Source: Sphagnum compactum (Eukaryota; Bryophyta; Sphagnopsida; Sphagnales). Taken from it: a stretch of 64,000 nt of DNA. The notes under the pieces are model-generated. The model had not been told where the DNA came from. It saw nothing but the letters and a program-made list of their open reading frames with translations, and did not search any database. The position numbers and the translations under genes were made by a program. Position 1 is the first letter of the stretch. The number at the start of each line of letters is the position of its first letter. Below are positions 1-12,528 of this stretch, piece after piece. The stretch is from contig OZ234495.1 in NCBI GenBank assembly GCA_965153455.1, positions 24,300,875 to 24,364,874 on the forward strand, in the 5' to 3' direction.

Positions 1-905
1 CTTCCAAATATGTTTCTATGCTAGTTGTTACAACCTATGGTAACAACAATTTCACAACATGGCTTGCATCTACAAAAATAAAACTTGAAAAGGAATCTCC
101 AACAGGTCATTGGTTTCAACAATGGAATGGAATTTAAACTACTCTAACAGAACACGTCACTCTCATCTTGTTGAAGCCAAAAGGTCTCTTAAAATAGAGT
201 TAGGTGTTGAAGGTCAATGACAAGACTATATTATGGCTAATAGTTAAATAATAACCACTCCCACACTCGTCATTCATGAAGAGGAAATTCCAGACTATGA
301 AGATGGTGACTTACAGATTCTCGTGGAATCAAAAGAGGATGAAACTTGAGGAAATGTCATTGGAAGGGGGCTTGTCACCATTGGTTTAAGGCAAGGATAT
401 ATTGATGGTAATACCCGCAATAACAAGATTTCTATTCTCATTTTTTGTGTCATTTTGGCTATCATATCGTATTTGTTAACAATAATTGATACATCAACAA
501 CAACAAGAAGAGCAAGAGCACCTTTAAATAATGGGGTTACAACAGTGATTCCTACAAGTTTGGAGGCAACAATAGTAGCATCTACTTCCATGGTTTGAGA
601 GGGAAAGAGCAAGGTCATTGGGAACAACTAGAGCACCATTTATAGGCTTAGTAGGTGTAGTGGTGGTGACTATTACAACACTCTTAAGAACAACTACTAC
701 CACATGAAGAGACTTCTCACCAGCAACTTGATAAGCAATTATACAAAAAATCTACATCTTGAACTTTTGTCCTATCTTCAAAAGCAATGGGAAAACTTGG
801 GCATGATGTTGGTTAGTAATCAAAAGACAAAACTACAATAAAAATCAATAATGTAATAGGCAATGGTAAGAGGAAGTTTTTCCTACATCAACAAATCACA
901 TCTAT

Positions 906-2450
906 TCATGAAAAAGGATTGACATGGATGAAGGTGTGGCCCATGTTATCATCTACTTCCAAAATAAACGCCATATTACTTATAGCAAAAAAGACCATGA
1001 TCAGACATATCTCCTGTTGACCCACTAAAAATGTTAATGTCATTAGCAAAACCTTGGAAGTGAAAAATACATCTTCATACATGGTGAAAACATGCATATA
1101 AAAGAGACAAAAAAATCAATAATAGGAGTTGCATAGAGAGTCCAATGATTTACTGCATCGATAACAGTAGTTGGGGGCATTAAATATAGTCACCACCTTA
1201 TGCTCTTGTCCCATCAAAGACCACACATCCTTGCTAAATCCATGCAGGAATGATTCGATCAGCAAAGACAATTTGTGCAACTTGCTCAACAATAATGGCA
1301 TGAGAAAGCAAAGACCCAATCATAGAGAAAACAAGCAGGTACATACATGTCCCCAGTTGTAACCCTCCATAACTAGTTGATGTGCACATGCCACTAACTT
1401 TAAGTTGTAATTGTGATTGAATTGTTCTGAAATGTCCTACAGTCAACATTTCATTATTACATTAGCAATTCATTCCCCAAACATGTTTTTTAACACCTTC
1501 AATGATAGCCAACTTGACAATTGTTTATTTATTTGTTGCTCTTTCCCCATACATCTCCACTTGCCATCCCCCACAAGGCCCACAAGGTGCTTGCGTGCTT
1601 CAAAACACAATTTTTAACATAAACAACTTGGCCTTTTCTTTATTCATAACAGAAGTTTACTTGAAAAGTAGCACTCATGACTTCCAACACATGTTTTCCC
1701 CATGATAACAATCTCCTTAAAGGATATTACGAGGACAAAGAAGACACCGTCAAAGCATCACTTGATGTTGTCAAAACACATATTTTAAAGATCACAGTGC
1801 AAAGCACAAATACATGCACGACTGGTCCACAAACATCTAGAAGCCCTAAATGACATTCACATTAAACTTTCATTAAAGTAAGTGAAAGTAGTTTTAATTG
1901 AACTATAATTTGATTTCACTTCCTATCAACAAGTTAGAATGGAGACATAACCTTTTGTTAGTCCAAGGAAAAATTGCTAATAGAACTGAATTTAAATGGT
2001 TAAATTTTGCAACAATTATTGGCAAATCTAAGTCAATTGAGAAAGGAAGGAACATCTAAGGTATAACCAGCACCACGAGGTGAAATTCCCCAACCACAAT
2101 GATCATTAGGATTGACCATAAGAGATCACACATGGGACCCTCATGTGGCACTTCTTGCACTCAATCTAGGTCATGAATGTGGTATAGTGAATCAATGTTT
2201 GGGGACAACCCTTCATGCAAACAAAAAATCTCAAACTCCACCTGAACCAACAAAATTCCAGTAGGTCAAACTCTCTCCACACTTTTTGATCTAGAAAACC
2301 AATGACATATTGTACAAATTTTCCACTCAGGTGTACCATGTGGTGCATCTGTGTCATCCTCAAAGCTAAAAAAAATTTAGGATGAAAACCATAATTTCTA
2401 GTGCAATAGCACCCATCACAAACTCTTGATATCAAATTTTTCTACTTATC
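906..2450 (-). pseudogene. PP2A catalytic subunit pseudogene (intron-retaining)
   Basis: Read on the minus strand, this stretch carries ordered pieces of a Ser/Thr protein phosphatase 2A catalytic subunit. Near 2160-2240 it has the IFCLHEGLSP block. At about 2110-2170 it has [16 protein letters not shown], preceded by an in-frame TGA. A frameshift follows, then [11 protein letters not shown] at 2060-2092. [13 protein letters not shown] lies at 1347-1424, followed by a probable intron. KVVTIFNAPNYCYRC lies near 1150-1200, and after another gap MAFILEVDDNMGHTFI runs to a stop at 906. The family's C-terminal tail ending in DYFL is absent. A weak match at 2250-2450 may be the preceding part (GFLDQKVWREF), with a deletion. 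Family introns seem to be kept (GH|GTATGT donor), although the donor after YRC has decayed from GT to TA. This points to a DNA-level duplicate rather than a processed copy. The identity is secure. Exact limits are uncertain and the N-terminal half was not found. Confidence 0.72.
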
Positions 2451-5400
2451 GATCATTAGATGCAATAATCCATGTTCAAAACTTGAAAATGAACTTGGTT
2501 GGAATAGCTTCAGCCAACAGCTAGATATCAAAAGCAAGACAACTTACTACTAACAACTCACCAAGAACTAGAATTGTGGCAATTTCGATGCACACTTGTG
2601 GAGCTTCCTTAACCCCCTACTACAATAGAAATCGAGTTGCATGCACGTCCAGTACCAAAAAGAATATTGACATATGAAGCATATCCCCACCTTGAAAATC
2701 ATAAATAATCAAAACATGATAGTACCATCATATCAAATAATCAACTACGAAACAACTGTAGTCTTAAACATGAGGTATTAAAGATTTTGCATGATGGAAA
2801 AGTCTAAGTTACTAGATCTAAGATCGCACCAAAACTTTAAACTCTAAGTTATTTGATCACTTTTGGCAATTTAAACTTAAAAGGAGTTGGGGTATGATTT
2901 TACAAACTATTTTATTTTGCCAACACTTTTAACAAATTCCCGATGGCAGATAGAGCCCTTGGGACATGGATACACTTGAACACAGCCCCCATTTTGCACA
3001 AATTATTTCACAGATTTCATGGTTGTGATTACATGCATCCACACCTCACGTTCAAATTGGTCCAAACATACAATGCTCAAATATCAGCAAACTGTCGTCC
3101 ACTTTTAGTACAGGGTGCTATTTTGTAAAAAATTTCCTTAACAACTTTGATGATTTTGCAACAAAAACTTCCATGTTCAATGATCTGAAAAAGGAAGCAT
3201 AAAATTGGGTCAAATGCAAACAACAATTGTACAAAGGAAAATTTACCCCAAATAACTTCAACAAGGGACATAGGATTGAAAGGATCCTTTTGCGAGGATC
3301 TTCAACTTTCTGAGTGGCTTCCAAACTATCCTATCACTAGTGTTTTTCCTTCACATTATTTTGTGTTCAATTTCACTCTTATTTAACATGATGGATTCCA
3401 GTTTACCAACGGTAGAAGCAAAGAGGAAATACTAAATACAAGTATTGTGAAATACTTCATCAAAAGATTCACCATCATCACCACCGTCATTATCATCATT
3501 GTTATTAGTGGGTGTGAAAATTTTCTTTGTAAAGGCAACTTTAGTTGCATTGACCACATTGATTGTTGGCTTGGTCACTGATTTTGGTAGCTATAGAAAA
3601 CAAGGTATACATGGAAATAAGCTAAAACTAACCAAAACATATGTTAGTTTTTCAATTTTAGCTTGGATAGATAACACCAAGAAAGAAAGCCACATGAAAG
3701 ACCTATAATGTTTCAATCACACTTACCACCTCTTCTTCATTAAGTCCTCAGAAGATTCTTCAATCCTAGGGGGGGAACAATCTTCTTTTCTGCTTTAGAT
3801 TTCTTGGGGCACAATCGTGCTGATAGAAATAATGAAATCAAACTCCTTCAGACTAAAATACATGGCAGTCAATGATGTGTTTGGAAGAACCACTCTAGGC
3901 TCAATTACTATTCCATCACTCATAAATGAATCAATTCGTATGCAAAACTCTTCCTAGAGATTAATTTGTGAGTAGACACATGCAATGGAGATGACAAAAA
4001 TCACACCATTGCATGAGGGTAACATTAATAATCAAATGAAGAAGAGAACAAACCACCTCAATCGCCTAATTACAGAATTCTTGTTGAAACCATCTTTGGA
4101 ATTGTCTTTCGAATGCTCCAAGGATGACCATACAACTGGAATGGTCGTGTAGAAGTGACATACAATTTTTTTTGCAAAAAACCCCATATAAACTAGTTCT
4201 TCCGTCACTAGAATTATTTAGACAACAACCATTTTTCTTCTCTCCCTTATATTCATATCCTTTCATGATGTTGACCCATGGCCTTTACATCCTCACATTG
4301 CACACACAATTTCACATATCCATATTCATGAAAAACTTATACAATTGTAGACCCTCACACACAAACATATAGACAATCACTTTCAAATTTCATTAACATA
4401 TTCATCCCATTGGTAAGAAATATTACATAATTGGAATTAGGCTATCTATCTCCCATGTCCAAAAAAACAAAGCCCTCAAGAATAATTATTATTTTGAGTT
4501 TATGTTGAACCCTATGTAGTGGTTATGGGTGTGTTCACATTAAAAGAACCAACCCTACCACTTAGGTGAATACTTATTTTAGAAAATCTTTAAAAAATAC
4601 TATTCATACATTGAAAAACTCATTAAAAATGTCTATGACATTAAAAAATGTTGCATTATTCTAATATGTAAAGATATGTTTTAAAGATCTCCCCCAAAAT
4701 ATGTCATGTTTAAATAATCTCCCAAAAATAAGAGTCCTTACAATGTTTAATGAATATTTTGAATGCTCAATCTTCATTAAATTCATTTCAAATCATATCC
4801 CATGTTTCCATAATATATGAAATACATTGTCATGTACAAGCACATTAAAAACTTGTAACAATATTAAATTTTTTGACATTAATCCATGAAAAGTCAGGCA
4901 TTGGTTATATTTATTGTGTCTTCTATTACAATGGCCACACCCTTATAGCCTCTAATATTATTTAAAAAATTTCTTAATTGTTTATAATTAATTTGCCATT
5001 ATCAATTTGCCAAAAGGTTGACTTGTTACAAATCAACTTGCCACATATTGGCTTGCTACATGTCAACTTATTAAACCAACTAGTTATCCTTTGGTTTGTT
5101 ATAGGTTACAACCAAGCTTTCTATCCTTTTTTATTACTTATTATATTATCTTCTATTGTAGCTTAGATACCTTTACTACTTTGCAATGTAGCAAAAGCAA
5201 GAATTAACCTTGAATTTATATAATGTTAATGACTTTGCGTAATATCTCTTTGTCATACACAAAACTTGTTTCAAAAAAATGTCCTACAACATTTCAATCA
5301 ACAACATGATGGGTTTAGGTTTTTGAATCACAATCCCATCAACTTATAACCCATGACAACACTTTTCAAACATGATCTTGAAAGCAAACAAGGAAAAATG

Positions 5401-5570
5401 AAAAGAAGTAGCAAGACAAAACAATAGCAAAGCTTTAAGTGACACCTCCACATAAAACAGGCAATTTTTTTTAAAGAACCAAAAGTGAGCTTTCACAAAG
5501 AGGGGGGCTTCAAAAACTATAGGAAAAACAAATAAGACAACTTTTGAAAATTACACATGGTCTTGCACAA
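2451..5570. other. AT-rich intergenic DNA, no gene seen
   Basis: Short stop-riddled frames only. No conserved motif was recognised on either strand. The sequence beside 3000-3060 (minus) faintly resembles the CGDIHGQF region of the neighbouring PP2A relic, but too weakly to annotate. Confidence 0.5.
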
Positions 5571-5774
5571 AAGACAAGTTAAACAAGAAATTAAAGAAAT
5601 ATCTTCGGTTTTGACACATACAAAGGAGTTTTGTGGAAAAAACTAAAGATAAGTGAACTAAATAATTTTCAGGTACTACTCCTTGATCATCTCCTAATGA
5701 CCAATTTAAGGTTAACTGATCTATCCTAGGGTTTTGACTTTGTATTGTACATAAAGTCACAACCATCAAGGAGA

Positions 5775-6015
5775 AAAATAAGCCAAATTTGGCTAAAACT
5801 AGTCAGAAAGTTTATTAATATAAGCATCCTGATTCTTTGTATGTTCTTAGCTACCTATTGGAACCTATTATAAAAATCTGGTGAGTGGAAAATTTCCCCT
5901 TGAAATATGGAAAATTTGGGCCATTTTTTAATGAAAAATCCTGTGTAGAGGTGGAAATTGCATTTTTCCTTTTTGAAAAAAGCCAAAATTTGCCAAAAGA
6001 AAATCACTGATAGTG
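5775..6015 (+). repeat. Dispersed palindrome-cored repeat, copy 1
   Basis: It contains a near-palindrome (AAGCCAAATTTGGCTA, 5780-5795). About 70-100 bp further on comes a GGAACCTATTATAAAAATCTGGTGA segment, matching the 'TTGAACCATGTATAGAAATCTGGTGA' block of the copies at 33.4, 41.5 and 61.2 kb. It ends near TAGCCAAAC at 6018. It carries no coding capacity. It is one of at least six related copies in the window. Confidence 0.6.
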
Positions 6016-6294
6016 TAGCCAAACTTTTCAGCATTCAGCACTGGCCATGCACTCCATGCGTAGAGTAACTGAAGGGGTGTAGCTAACTATCCTCAGAGCT
6101 CTCACCATCCATCCATAATAAGTAGGAGGGGACTGGATGGGAAAATCCACATCACAGAACCATCCATACTGGAACCAGCACCCAACAGAGCAACAGGAAG
6201 GATGGACGGTGTGAGCACAGAGGACGGAAAGTTACACTTTTTAGTTGTATTCCCGTCCCATAGCTAACCATGGTGGTTAGATATGTACTAACCA

Positions 6295-6495
6295 TACACA
6301 TGAATCTACCTACCTACCTGCCTGCCTGTCTGGTTGGCACCAAGTGCCTAACCTACTTATCTGCCTATATAATAATAAACCCTTACATTCCCTACTTACT
6401 TACCTAATGATACTTACCTTGTTATGTAGATAGTTACTAGTTACCTAGGTAGTGTGAGGGAAAAGTAGTGATAGGTTTAGGGTTTAGGGTTTACC
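6295..6495. repeat. CTAC/CTGC-rich low-complexity tract ending in telomere-like TTTAGGG
   Basis: Degenerate CTAC, CTGC and TTAC short repeats run through 6305-6440. They are followed at 6473-6492 by about 2.5 perfect copies of the plant telomeric heptamer TTTAGGG. The stretch is too short to be a telomere. It may be an interstitial telomeric motif or simply a telo-box. Confidence 0.5.
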
Positions 6496-7039
6496 TTGGT
6501 TCTTCCACATTGGTTGTGGATGAGTCATAATGGGTTTCCAATGGATGCTGTACTGGTTGGTGTAGGATCACAAAAGTTCCACAAAACCAGGGCCTGGACT
6601 TTGTTGTCCAAATTTGCTTCACTAGAAAGTGTGTGGAACAAAATCAAACAAATATCTGGACCTCAGTAGTAGAGTAAAGTAGCCTTGGTACTAGCAGCAG
6701 CAGCAAGCTCCACTAGCGCCTCTCACAAGCCAGATCTCAATTGTAGTGTAACAGAGATAATTTTATCTCTTAGAGAGCAAGCATCTCCACCCCCAAAGCC
6801 CTTTATTTTACAACATAATACCAGTTCAATGATCATTGTCCCCACCCACAATGTTGTAAAAGTCCCTTTAAACACTCAAAGACCAATAATGTCTTCACAT
6901 CTGAACAAGTAATTGTCACTCTCCAAATCCATAGTAGAACAAAGCTTTTTAAAGGGGTTAAAATGACCACTGCAAAATGGATCATTAATAATACCCGAGA
7001 GCAGCAGGATTTGCACTATCTTGCTGCAAGATTTAATGG

Positions 7040-7300
7040 AAGGGGTTGTTTGTGAGTGACGGGTGGAGATGCTTTTACTCCACCGGAGCTCAGTATATGA
7101 CCCTGCCCAAATATTTTTCACATCTGAGTTTAGTTTATTTACTTTTTTGCAACCCCACCCAGAAAAGAGAAACTGGGACAACAAATAGGTGCGGGACTAC
7201 TAATAGCAAACCACCTGGACCAATCATTACGATTTAGGCCAATCAGAAACGCTGAGCACCAATCAGATCATGCGTATTACACACTCATTTCTACACCCTT
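7040..7300 (+). repeat. Dispersed repeat shared with 26385-26620 (copy 1)
   Basis: This segment and 26385-26620 share an ordered series of blocks: a 'gagatgctt/gagcatct...ccacc' start, TTTTTCACATC.GAGTTTAGTT, TTTTTTGCAACC, a CCAATCA.TACGATT...GGCCAATCA block and CAGATCATG..TATTAC. No protein is encoded. It looks like a non-autonomous interspersed element. Its ends were not defined. Confidence 0.5.
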
Positions 7301-10300
7301 GAATACACTTGAAGTTTCTACACTTCATTGACTCAGAAAAAGCCTTCAGTTTTAAGGGCGAGCTCCAAGTCTAAAATCTTCACAGAAAAAATCCAAATTT
7401 TGAAATAATGTATATGTGCTAGTTTTCCAAAACATAATAAATCAAAATTTGGCAAAGTGGACATGCTGATTTCCAAGACAAAGGAAGCTTAAAGTTTAGT
7501 CAAAGCTACGACTATGTTTTAAAATTTAATATCAATTTTAATGTGAAACCAACAATTTAGAACTTGACTAAAAACAAATATTCATGTGATTTTACACTCA
7601 TTCTACAACTCATTTTACAACCCAACAACAATTAATGAAAGATGATGGCTACATGAGTGATGGAAAACCGTGTAGTTACGGGTTTTAGGGATTAAGGTTG
7701 ATGAGCTAGTTGAAAGACCATACTTAATCCTCATTGAATACTTATTGGCTATTGTGTAAAAAAACTAATTAACAAATGAATCTTTTATCTCTTGAATGCT
7801 ATGAAACCAGCAATGTGAACCATTGGTTGAATATGTGTTGAAAATATTTTAATTATCTGAAAAGATTATTTCCATTGATAATTGTAAAATTAAATTTATA
7901 TATTGTTTCATCGATATATTTTTGAATATCTGTGCAGTGTCATATGCATGAGACGTGCCACTACTATCGTTTGAACATTGGATTTCAATGTCATGACTGT
8001 TTTAACACTGGAATTTTCGTGATCTCCATGTGTAATATATAAGATTTTAATTATTGTGACTTTGAATATTGGGTTAATTCTGAATTGTTTGATTTTACTA
8101 TGAATAATATCACATTCAAAATGAAACTTTAACAAAGGAGTAGGGGGGGGGAGGGGGAGAAATGTTGGTGGTGATTGTCGAGTTATCTTATGTTATACAT
8201 CCACTACAATTACAGGTACTTTTGGGTGAAAGCACATTGGGGGTTCAAAATATACATTTTTTTTAATATACATAGTATTACTTTGGGGTAGGTCTTTTTT
8301 GTTTCATCTAGTGTTTTGAAAATAATTTAACGGATTTTTGATACAAAACTTCTAACACAATTTTTGTTACTTTTCAAATGAGAGTAAATTTTTAAATAAC
8401 ATAAATTTTGTCACAATAGTAAATATTAGTTTTGAATGAAAAATCTCATCTAATTTTTTTTTGGTGAAATCGCATGTGAAACTTTTCATATGGAATTGAA
8501 ATCATACTATTAATTCGTATTCAATTTAGGCCTCACGTTGCTTCGCACTACCAATGATAATCAATTTACATAAAATCAATATATTAATATATATTTAGAT
8601 TATTTTTAAAAATAATTAGTTGTGAGACTTTCACATACTAAAACATTAACAATTTAATTATTTATTTTCAAAGAAGGCCTTTTTGGTGCCTCTCATTGCC
8701 ACAAAAGCAAATTTTCTTTTACCCATCCAACATCCCTTAATGTCCTTCTTACCATGCTTCCCAATGATAGTTGGTTGAAAAAAATATAAAATATAAAATG
8801 TTTTTGAAGATCATGTCACATCCCCAAGTGTAACCCTCAACATTTTTGGTGCCCCCTATTTTTCAAAAAGAAAATTTTCATGTTCAACCTAACACTTTTG
8901 GTGTTTCAAGCATCCCTTTTCAACACCCTTACTATTACTTGTTGTCATTTTGTTATTCATTGTTGACATTCCCATCTTTTGTCATCCTTAGTATTGTTTG
9001 GTGTATTTTTGTTGTCCACCAAACTTAGGTCATTTCCAAACCAAAACACTACACAAATTTAAATTTTGACTAGAAATGTTTGGATTTGGGAATGTTTGCT
9101 AAGTCATCTTGGGATGCCCTTTCAAGATCTTGGCCTAATAACAATAATAAAAAAAAGGTTTTAAAATTTAAAAATCTTTGCAAATGTTAGGTATGTTAAA
9201 TCATCACTAATTTTAAAAGAGACCAAAGTTGAAAGGGAAAAATTATTTATCCATTCCAAAGATAAGGTGATTAGATAGGACAGATTAAAATGTCCACCCC
9301 CAGTTATGTGTGAAGAAGATATTAAAAGATTATTAGATGTCACTTCTCACTAAATATTAGTGAATTTGATGTTTATAATGACTTTATTAAATCTAATTAA
9401 TTTCATAAATTTAACATTGATAAAAAAAATAATGTAAACTTGTCAACTTGGATAAAATGTTCTAATGGTATTGCATTCTTGATTTTTACACATTTCTATT
9501 TTTTGATTAAAAGTCAACTAAAATATTTTAAAAAATTAACTTGAATTTAAATATTTTATGTTTTATAATTAGTTAATTACTAATTAATAATTAATGTAAA
9601 TTTGTTACATTTTTCTTAATTTTTATTAAAACCATAATTAAATTGAAAACATAAAAAGATATTAGTTATTTTAAAATGTCAATACTTCATTTTAAAAATT
9701 GTAAATATAAGGGAATTTCATATTTAGTTTATTTGTAATTTCAATTTTCAATAGAAACCAAAAGCTACCATCATGTTAAATTTAATGTTACCATCATGTT
9801 AACATTGAAAAAATTAATCAATATCAAATCCATTAAAAATTTTATGGATATAAAACATAGTTTAATGGTTTAAAATAAATCAAGACATGTTCTTTTCATA
9901 TGAAATGAAATGTTGAAATTTAAAATATCTAAAATAATTTGCAGTCATGTTTCAGAACATAAATAATGTAGCATTTAATAGGCCATTAAACTTTTAAATG
10001 TAGTTAATGGAAAGGTGAAACACAAATGCACTTGAATGTGAATCATACACTCTTAAATAACAACATGCACAAAGAAATCTCAAGGCCTTCATGTGATACA
10101 TAGTGATAATCACTTGAAAATAATGTGTTTCATGATTAACAAGCAATTGATTTAAACAAAATATTAAATTTTTGAATGATGTAATAATTGAAATCAAAAG
10201 CTAGACTTTGAACATGTTTCAACTGCATAAAAAATGGCAAAATTTTATACTTCAATTTTTTTTTATTGCGATCGACTTTTATGATTTCAAAAGTCTTGTC

Positions 10301-11600
10301 CATTTCAATTTGCACCCAATTTGCAAGCATTGGGGTATTGCCCACAAACTAGACTACTTCGTTTTCTTCTACCCTTTTTTTACTTATTTTTTTATTTTCC
10401 TTTTGTTTGTAAAGTTTCTATGCCAACAAATCATTCATCCTCAAGTGCATTCAATTTACTTAATGACACACATTCAAAGAAAATTGTAACCCTTACAACA
10501 TTTTCATGGGATGTAGAAAGCACACATGACCTAATAGATTCAAAATATTTTAAAATTTTCTTAAATAATTTTAATTAATGTTTTACAAGTGTAGTTTAAA
10601 CACATGTTTGTAGAATAATTAATGAATTTTGTAATTTTTATGTCAAGAATAAAATATTCTTGAATATTTCAAAAAATTAAAATGTAAATATAAAAATGAC
10701 ATCCACCTACAATAAATTATGCAATAAATAAGATATATATATTTTTTCTAGTAGGTCATATTTGCATAAGGGACAAGAATCACCAAATGAATTTTTTAAA
10801 ATCACAAACTTAGTAAATTATAAATACATAAAAGGATCACTTTTATTCAATAGAAGATTCGTGCAAAGGTCATTCTATATATTTATGGTAGCAAAATTTG
10901 AACACTCAAACATGCCTTAATCCCATTAGAATATTAGTAACCATTAATTTTGTCACAAGACATGCACAAAGTTATTTTACTTTATTTACTCATATTATGT
11001 ACACAATCATTCACAATTTGCATGTATAATATTTGTAAACACTTATAAATCTTTATTCAATTTTGTTACAAATTGATTATACAAGATAACTAAATGTCAA
11101 ATATGGACTTCAAAGATAATACTACTATTCACAAATTATACTTCTTTAACCATGACGTGATCAATTTTCTTTTATTTTATATAGGTTACGGGTGTAAATC
11201 TCTAGCTACAATTCTCTAGAGTATGTTGAAATTTGTCATGGCTTACTCTCCTTCACCTTTTTGTTGCTCATGGGACTACAATAGATTGTGAAATCCAATG
11301 ACCTAGTATATGAACTTGCTAAACATTTCCCCGTGACCTTTCTCTATGTATGAAATATTCAACTCATGAGATTGGTTCTCTACTTTGACATCTATGTTAT
11401 CTTCTTCCGCTTTAGGCCTTAACATAGGTGCACTAGGAACAATCTTTTAAAAAACTTTGGAGTTCATCTAACACGTTGGATAGTAGTTTGAACATGCTTT
11501 GAGATGTTGAAATGAAAATCAAACCTTTTGAACAATTGGAACGAGCTTGGTGTGTCAGAATTGAGATTGTTCGATACTTTCTTGTTTTGGCAAGAAACTC
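7301..11600. other. AT-rich intergenic DNA, no gene seen
   Basis: Very AT-rich sequence with short random frames. A G-rich run lies at about 8141-8158. No domain, RNA gene or clear repeat boundary was recognised. Confidence 0.5.
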
Positions 11601-11618
11601 AAAATGCTAAAGATAACA

Positions 11619-11800
11619 ATCTCTTTGGTGATCTTTAGTTTGCTCACAAATTCTCAATAATATCCCAAGTGAACAATGTGTTCTTTGATACTTAATGTAA
11701 TATCCCCAGTATAGAGATCTCTTTGGTGATCTTTAGTTAGCTCATAAAATTTCTGAATTGTAATATCCCAAATGAACAGTGTGTTCTTTGATACTTAAGC
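11619..11800 (+). repeat. Tandem duplication, unit about 100 bp
   Basis: Two direct copies begin with ATCTCTTTGGTGATCTTTAG (11619 in its CAATCTCTTTGG form, and about 11718) and end with GTGTTCTTTGATACTTAA (about 11678-11696 and 11781-11798). They are offset by roughly 99-103 bp. The pair lies downstream of the SR45a-like gene. Two telo-box units (AAACCCTAAACCCTA) follow at 11874-11889. Confidence 0.7.
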
Positions 11801-12528
11801 TGGATTGTGAAAAGGTGCATAAATGCACCTTCTAGGCTTTAGGTCTGAAGTGCATTGCAATTCATCTACAATGAAACCCTAAACCCTACACAGAGTTCAT
11901 TTGATCCTACATTTTCAGGAACATTTCCCCATTCTAACTATTTGCACTAGGGCAGAGACATAATGCAACTAGCTGCTTCCTTTCCACAGCTTATGGAGCA
12001 ACATTCTTGAACATTCAGACAAACATGCCACTTTTGATGTATAAATCACATACTCTACCATATTCTTGTGAAAGTTTTTCCATAGTACATTTCAATTCGA
12101 CAGAGTCAACCAACAATACTCTTCCCATAAACCTTTGGCAGACGAAACAGTTGCTGACATGGCAGTGATTTACTGGCTCTGAATATGGTGGCTACAATGT
12201 GCACAGGCTGTTTCTATCAACCTCCTTAATAAAAGTACATCACTAGGTGAAAATAGTTAACGACATAGGTTGCAACCAACTTACCATAGCAACTGAGATA
12301 CCATTTCCAGAACTCAACATGACGGAAGTAGCTTCAAAAGACGCACAGATAAACATCAAGTGAAACAGAAGAAATAAAGAACCCTAAATTAGTATCACAA
12401 ACAGGTCTGCAAAAGGCCTTGGAAATCAAATAAGACTGAACAACTAAAAGTCACACAGAAAATCTAATTCGCAAACTGCAAAGGACACCACACAAACTAT
12501 ACCATGCTAGAAAGAAGTGAAGTGCATC

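Noticed and set aside
2950-3330. Possible N-terminal exon of the PP2A relic (CGDIHGQF-like stretch on the minus strand)
   Set aside because: Only scattered base matches with frameshifts; not distinguishable from chance by eye.
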